Shown here: positions 43,893 to 45,306 of the stretch, piece by piece
Layout: each line of letters begins with the position of its first letter
Position numbering within the stretch: the first letter of the stretch is position 1
Assembly (NCBI GenBank): GCA_002917075.1
Contig: NTMA01000155.1
Location: forward strand, 1 to 45,306
Origin: Hawksworthiomyces lignivorus
Lineage: Eukaryota; Ascomycota; Sordariomycetes; Ophiostomatales; Ophiostomataceae
Reading direction: 5' to 3'
DNA: 45,306 bases
Notes under the pieces: model-generated
What the model saw: only the letters and a program-made list of their open reading frames with translations
The model's database searches: none
What the model was told of the DNA's origin: nothing
Translations under genes and position numbers: made by a program

Positions 43893-45214
43893 AAGGGCTG
43901 GAATCCCTTCACATTGTCATATATTAGCCAATATCACAGTGCTGACCAGGCTGCCGTGCACAACAAGACACAGCATCGCAGACACGCTCTTGAAGAATAC
44001 GTAGTTACCAGAGTTCTGTCATATGAGTGGTTTCTATACTAGACAATCTTGTATGATCTACCAAAATGTTGCCTCACTTTGGTATTGTGACATGATATAC
44101 GCACAGAGATTATGGTTGCGGTACAGCGGTGCGGCGGTGCAGCGAATGTATTACGAAGATGGTTGTAGACTAGGTAGCAAATTAAGAACAAGAAAACATA
44201 TTCTTATCGGGGCTGAGATTTAATATTTAGTATACAAAACTGAATCCTAATCGAGTCTCTATTACGAGGTCTCGTCCAAGATATTTTAGAGATTTTCACC
44301 ATAGATATGGCTAGCTGCAACACACAGTTCCTAAAGGCCGTATTTTGCGAGCAGATGCTCTATCACGTGTGTCGTCACCTTTGAACGTAGGCGGGGGTAG
44401 GCTAGGGTTTACTTAGGTCATTTAGTAGTGAGTTGATATTTTGCCTAGGGGCTCGTCGAGAGTAACTAAAGCTTTTCTGTTTGTCTCGACGATCTCGGTT
44501 ACCCTCAGCGGGGTGGGCGTACATTGGACGCTTTTGTGCTCTGTGCTTATAATAGGCTTATGCTGGCCATGTTCCTACCAGTTTACCTTGGGTCACTTGT
44601 AACTTCTACTCCACACTTAAGACGGGAGATTTTACAGTGTCCGTTGATGGGCGCTATATATAATACTGTAGTATGACCTCATTCAAGAAACAGCGGGCAG
44701 CGACATCGCAAGGTGGCAAAGGGATAAGACGCAGTATCTTGTAAAACATCTACAGCAGGCAAAATTCCTCCAACACCTTACTGGGCGATGCGAGCCTTAC
44801 GGTAGGAAGAGTCTCAGATCACGGGAACCTTGTCTCTAATTTTACTAATTCATTTTTGTGGGATCACGTTTGTGATCGACGCGTTATAAAGTCCGACCCG
44901 GAAAAAAAAATTAAAGACTAAGAGCCGCAGAAGAGTTCACGAGATAGCAATGGGCAACTCTTTTTTGTCTATAAGGAGGGTATCAATTGTTTGAACTATG
45001 CATAGTGATGTTTTGTCTATATTATAAAACCCAAATCCTATCCAAAATACCGTTATGAAAATGCTCAAATGTTCAAAAGTCTATGGGATATCTTAATTCA
45101 ATAACCGACCAATTTTTTTATATGCCATACTCCATGTGAATACAAATGTCGCTCGCAAATCAGATTTGATGCGCCATAAAACCCAATGTCTACTTTATTG
45201 GTTGTTTTGGTTGT
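43893..45214. other. Non-coding right flank
   Basis: AT-rich sequence with no supported intact gene. It includes the possible retrotransposon remnant described separately and an A run at 44903-44911. Confidence 0.4.
44330..44368 (+). mobile_element. Possible Ty3/gypsy RNase H remnant
   Basis: The plus strand reads PKGRILRADALSR, matching the conserved end of the Ty3/gypsy RNase H domain, where a PGK.N..ADALSRR-type motif is nearly universal. The frame is closed a few codons upstream by a TAG that could be a mutated Trp codon, and no other polymerase motif was recognised nearby. If real, it is a short decayed fragment. The motif is short, so chance remains possible. Confidence 0.35.
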
Positions 45215-45306
45215 TTAAGAGTGCTTGATGGTGATCGAGTTGGTGCTAGAGATCGCAGCAGAGCCCACCAACTTATTGCTCTGAACCATGCCAAACATGG
45301 TGGCCT
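45215..45306 (-). CDS. C-terminal end of a gene cut by the window edge
   Basis: An open frame enters from the right edge and ends at TAA (45217-45215). The visible residues are ATMFGMVQSNKLVGSAAISS followed by TNSITIKHS. Codon choice is typical of fungal coding sequence (AAG, GTG, ATC, ACC), and an AATAAA-like signal lies about 15 nt after the stop, as expected for a real 3' end. The rest of the gene lies outside the window, so neither family nor function can be given. Confidence 0.35.
   Translation of the reverse strand, partial: ATMFGMVQSNKLVGSAAISSTNSITIKHS

Overview
The window looks like a contig end from a filamentous ascomycete (Pezizomycotina). The evidence is short introns (61-180 nt) with CTAAC/CTGAC branch points close to the acceptor, a fungal Zn(II)2Cys6 regulator, two ergosterol-pathway enzymes, and moderately dense single-copy housekeeping genes with low-complexity insertions. 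The first 55 bases are pure G and are more likely a sequencing or assembly artefact than biology. No species can be assigned from the sequence alone.

Layout. Bases 56-2735 hold repeated ACTCCGTA-like words and a broken gene. A dense housekeeping block runs from 2.7 to 23.2 kb: pterin-4a-carbinolamine dehydratase (+), C-4 methylsterol oxidase erg25 (-), NCA2 (+), a possible tiny membrane protein (-), a Sec4/Rab8 GTPase (+), an unrecognised probably mitochondrial protein (-), an AFG2-type AAA ATPase (+), dolichyl-phosphate glucosyltransferase alg5 (-), the U4/box C/D protein Snu13 (-), and an unrecognised disordered protein (-). A gene-poor stretch follows (23.2-28.6 kb), then a six-exon Zn(II)2Cys6 transcription factor (-), the PP4 regulatory subunit Psy2/SMEK (+), and squalene epoxidase erg1 (-). 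The right end (39-45.3 kb) is gene-poor and relic-rich: a frameshifted Ala-rich helical pseudogene, further broken reading frames, a perfect 13-bp hairpin, a probable Ty3/gypsy remnant, and the 3' end of one more gene cut by the window edge.

How the genes work together. They are mostly unrelated core functions: sterol synthesis (erg1, erg25), ribosome and snoRNP/spliceosome biogenesis (AFG2-like, Snu13), secretion and glycosylation (sec4, alg5), mitochondria (NCA2, perhaps the 12.5-14.2 kb gene) and phosphatase signalling (Psy2). I see no secondary-metabolite cluster, defence island or clearly new multi-gene system. The most unusual items are the frameshifted helical gene relic at 40.8-41.4 kb, two introns with the same non-canonical GC donor, very short first coding exons, and the degenerate first ATPase domain of the AFG2-like protein.

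Method note: exon structures were built by hand from splice consensus, reading-frame phase and family motifs. Every multi-exon model given closes to a whole number of codons.
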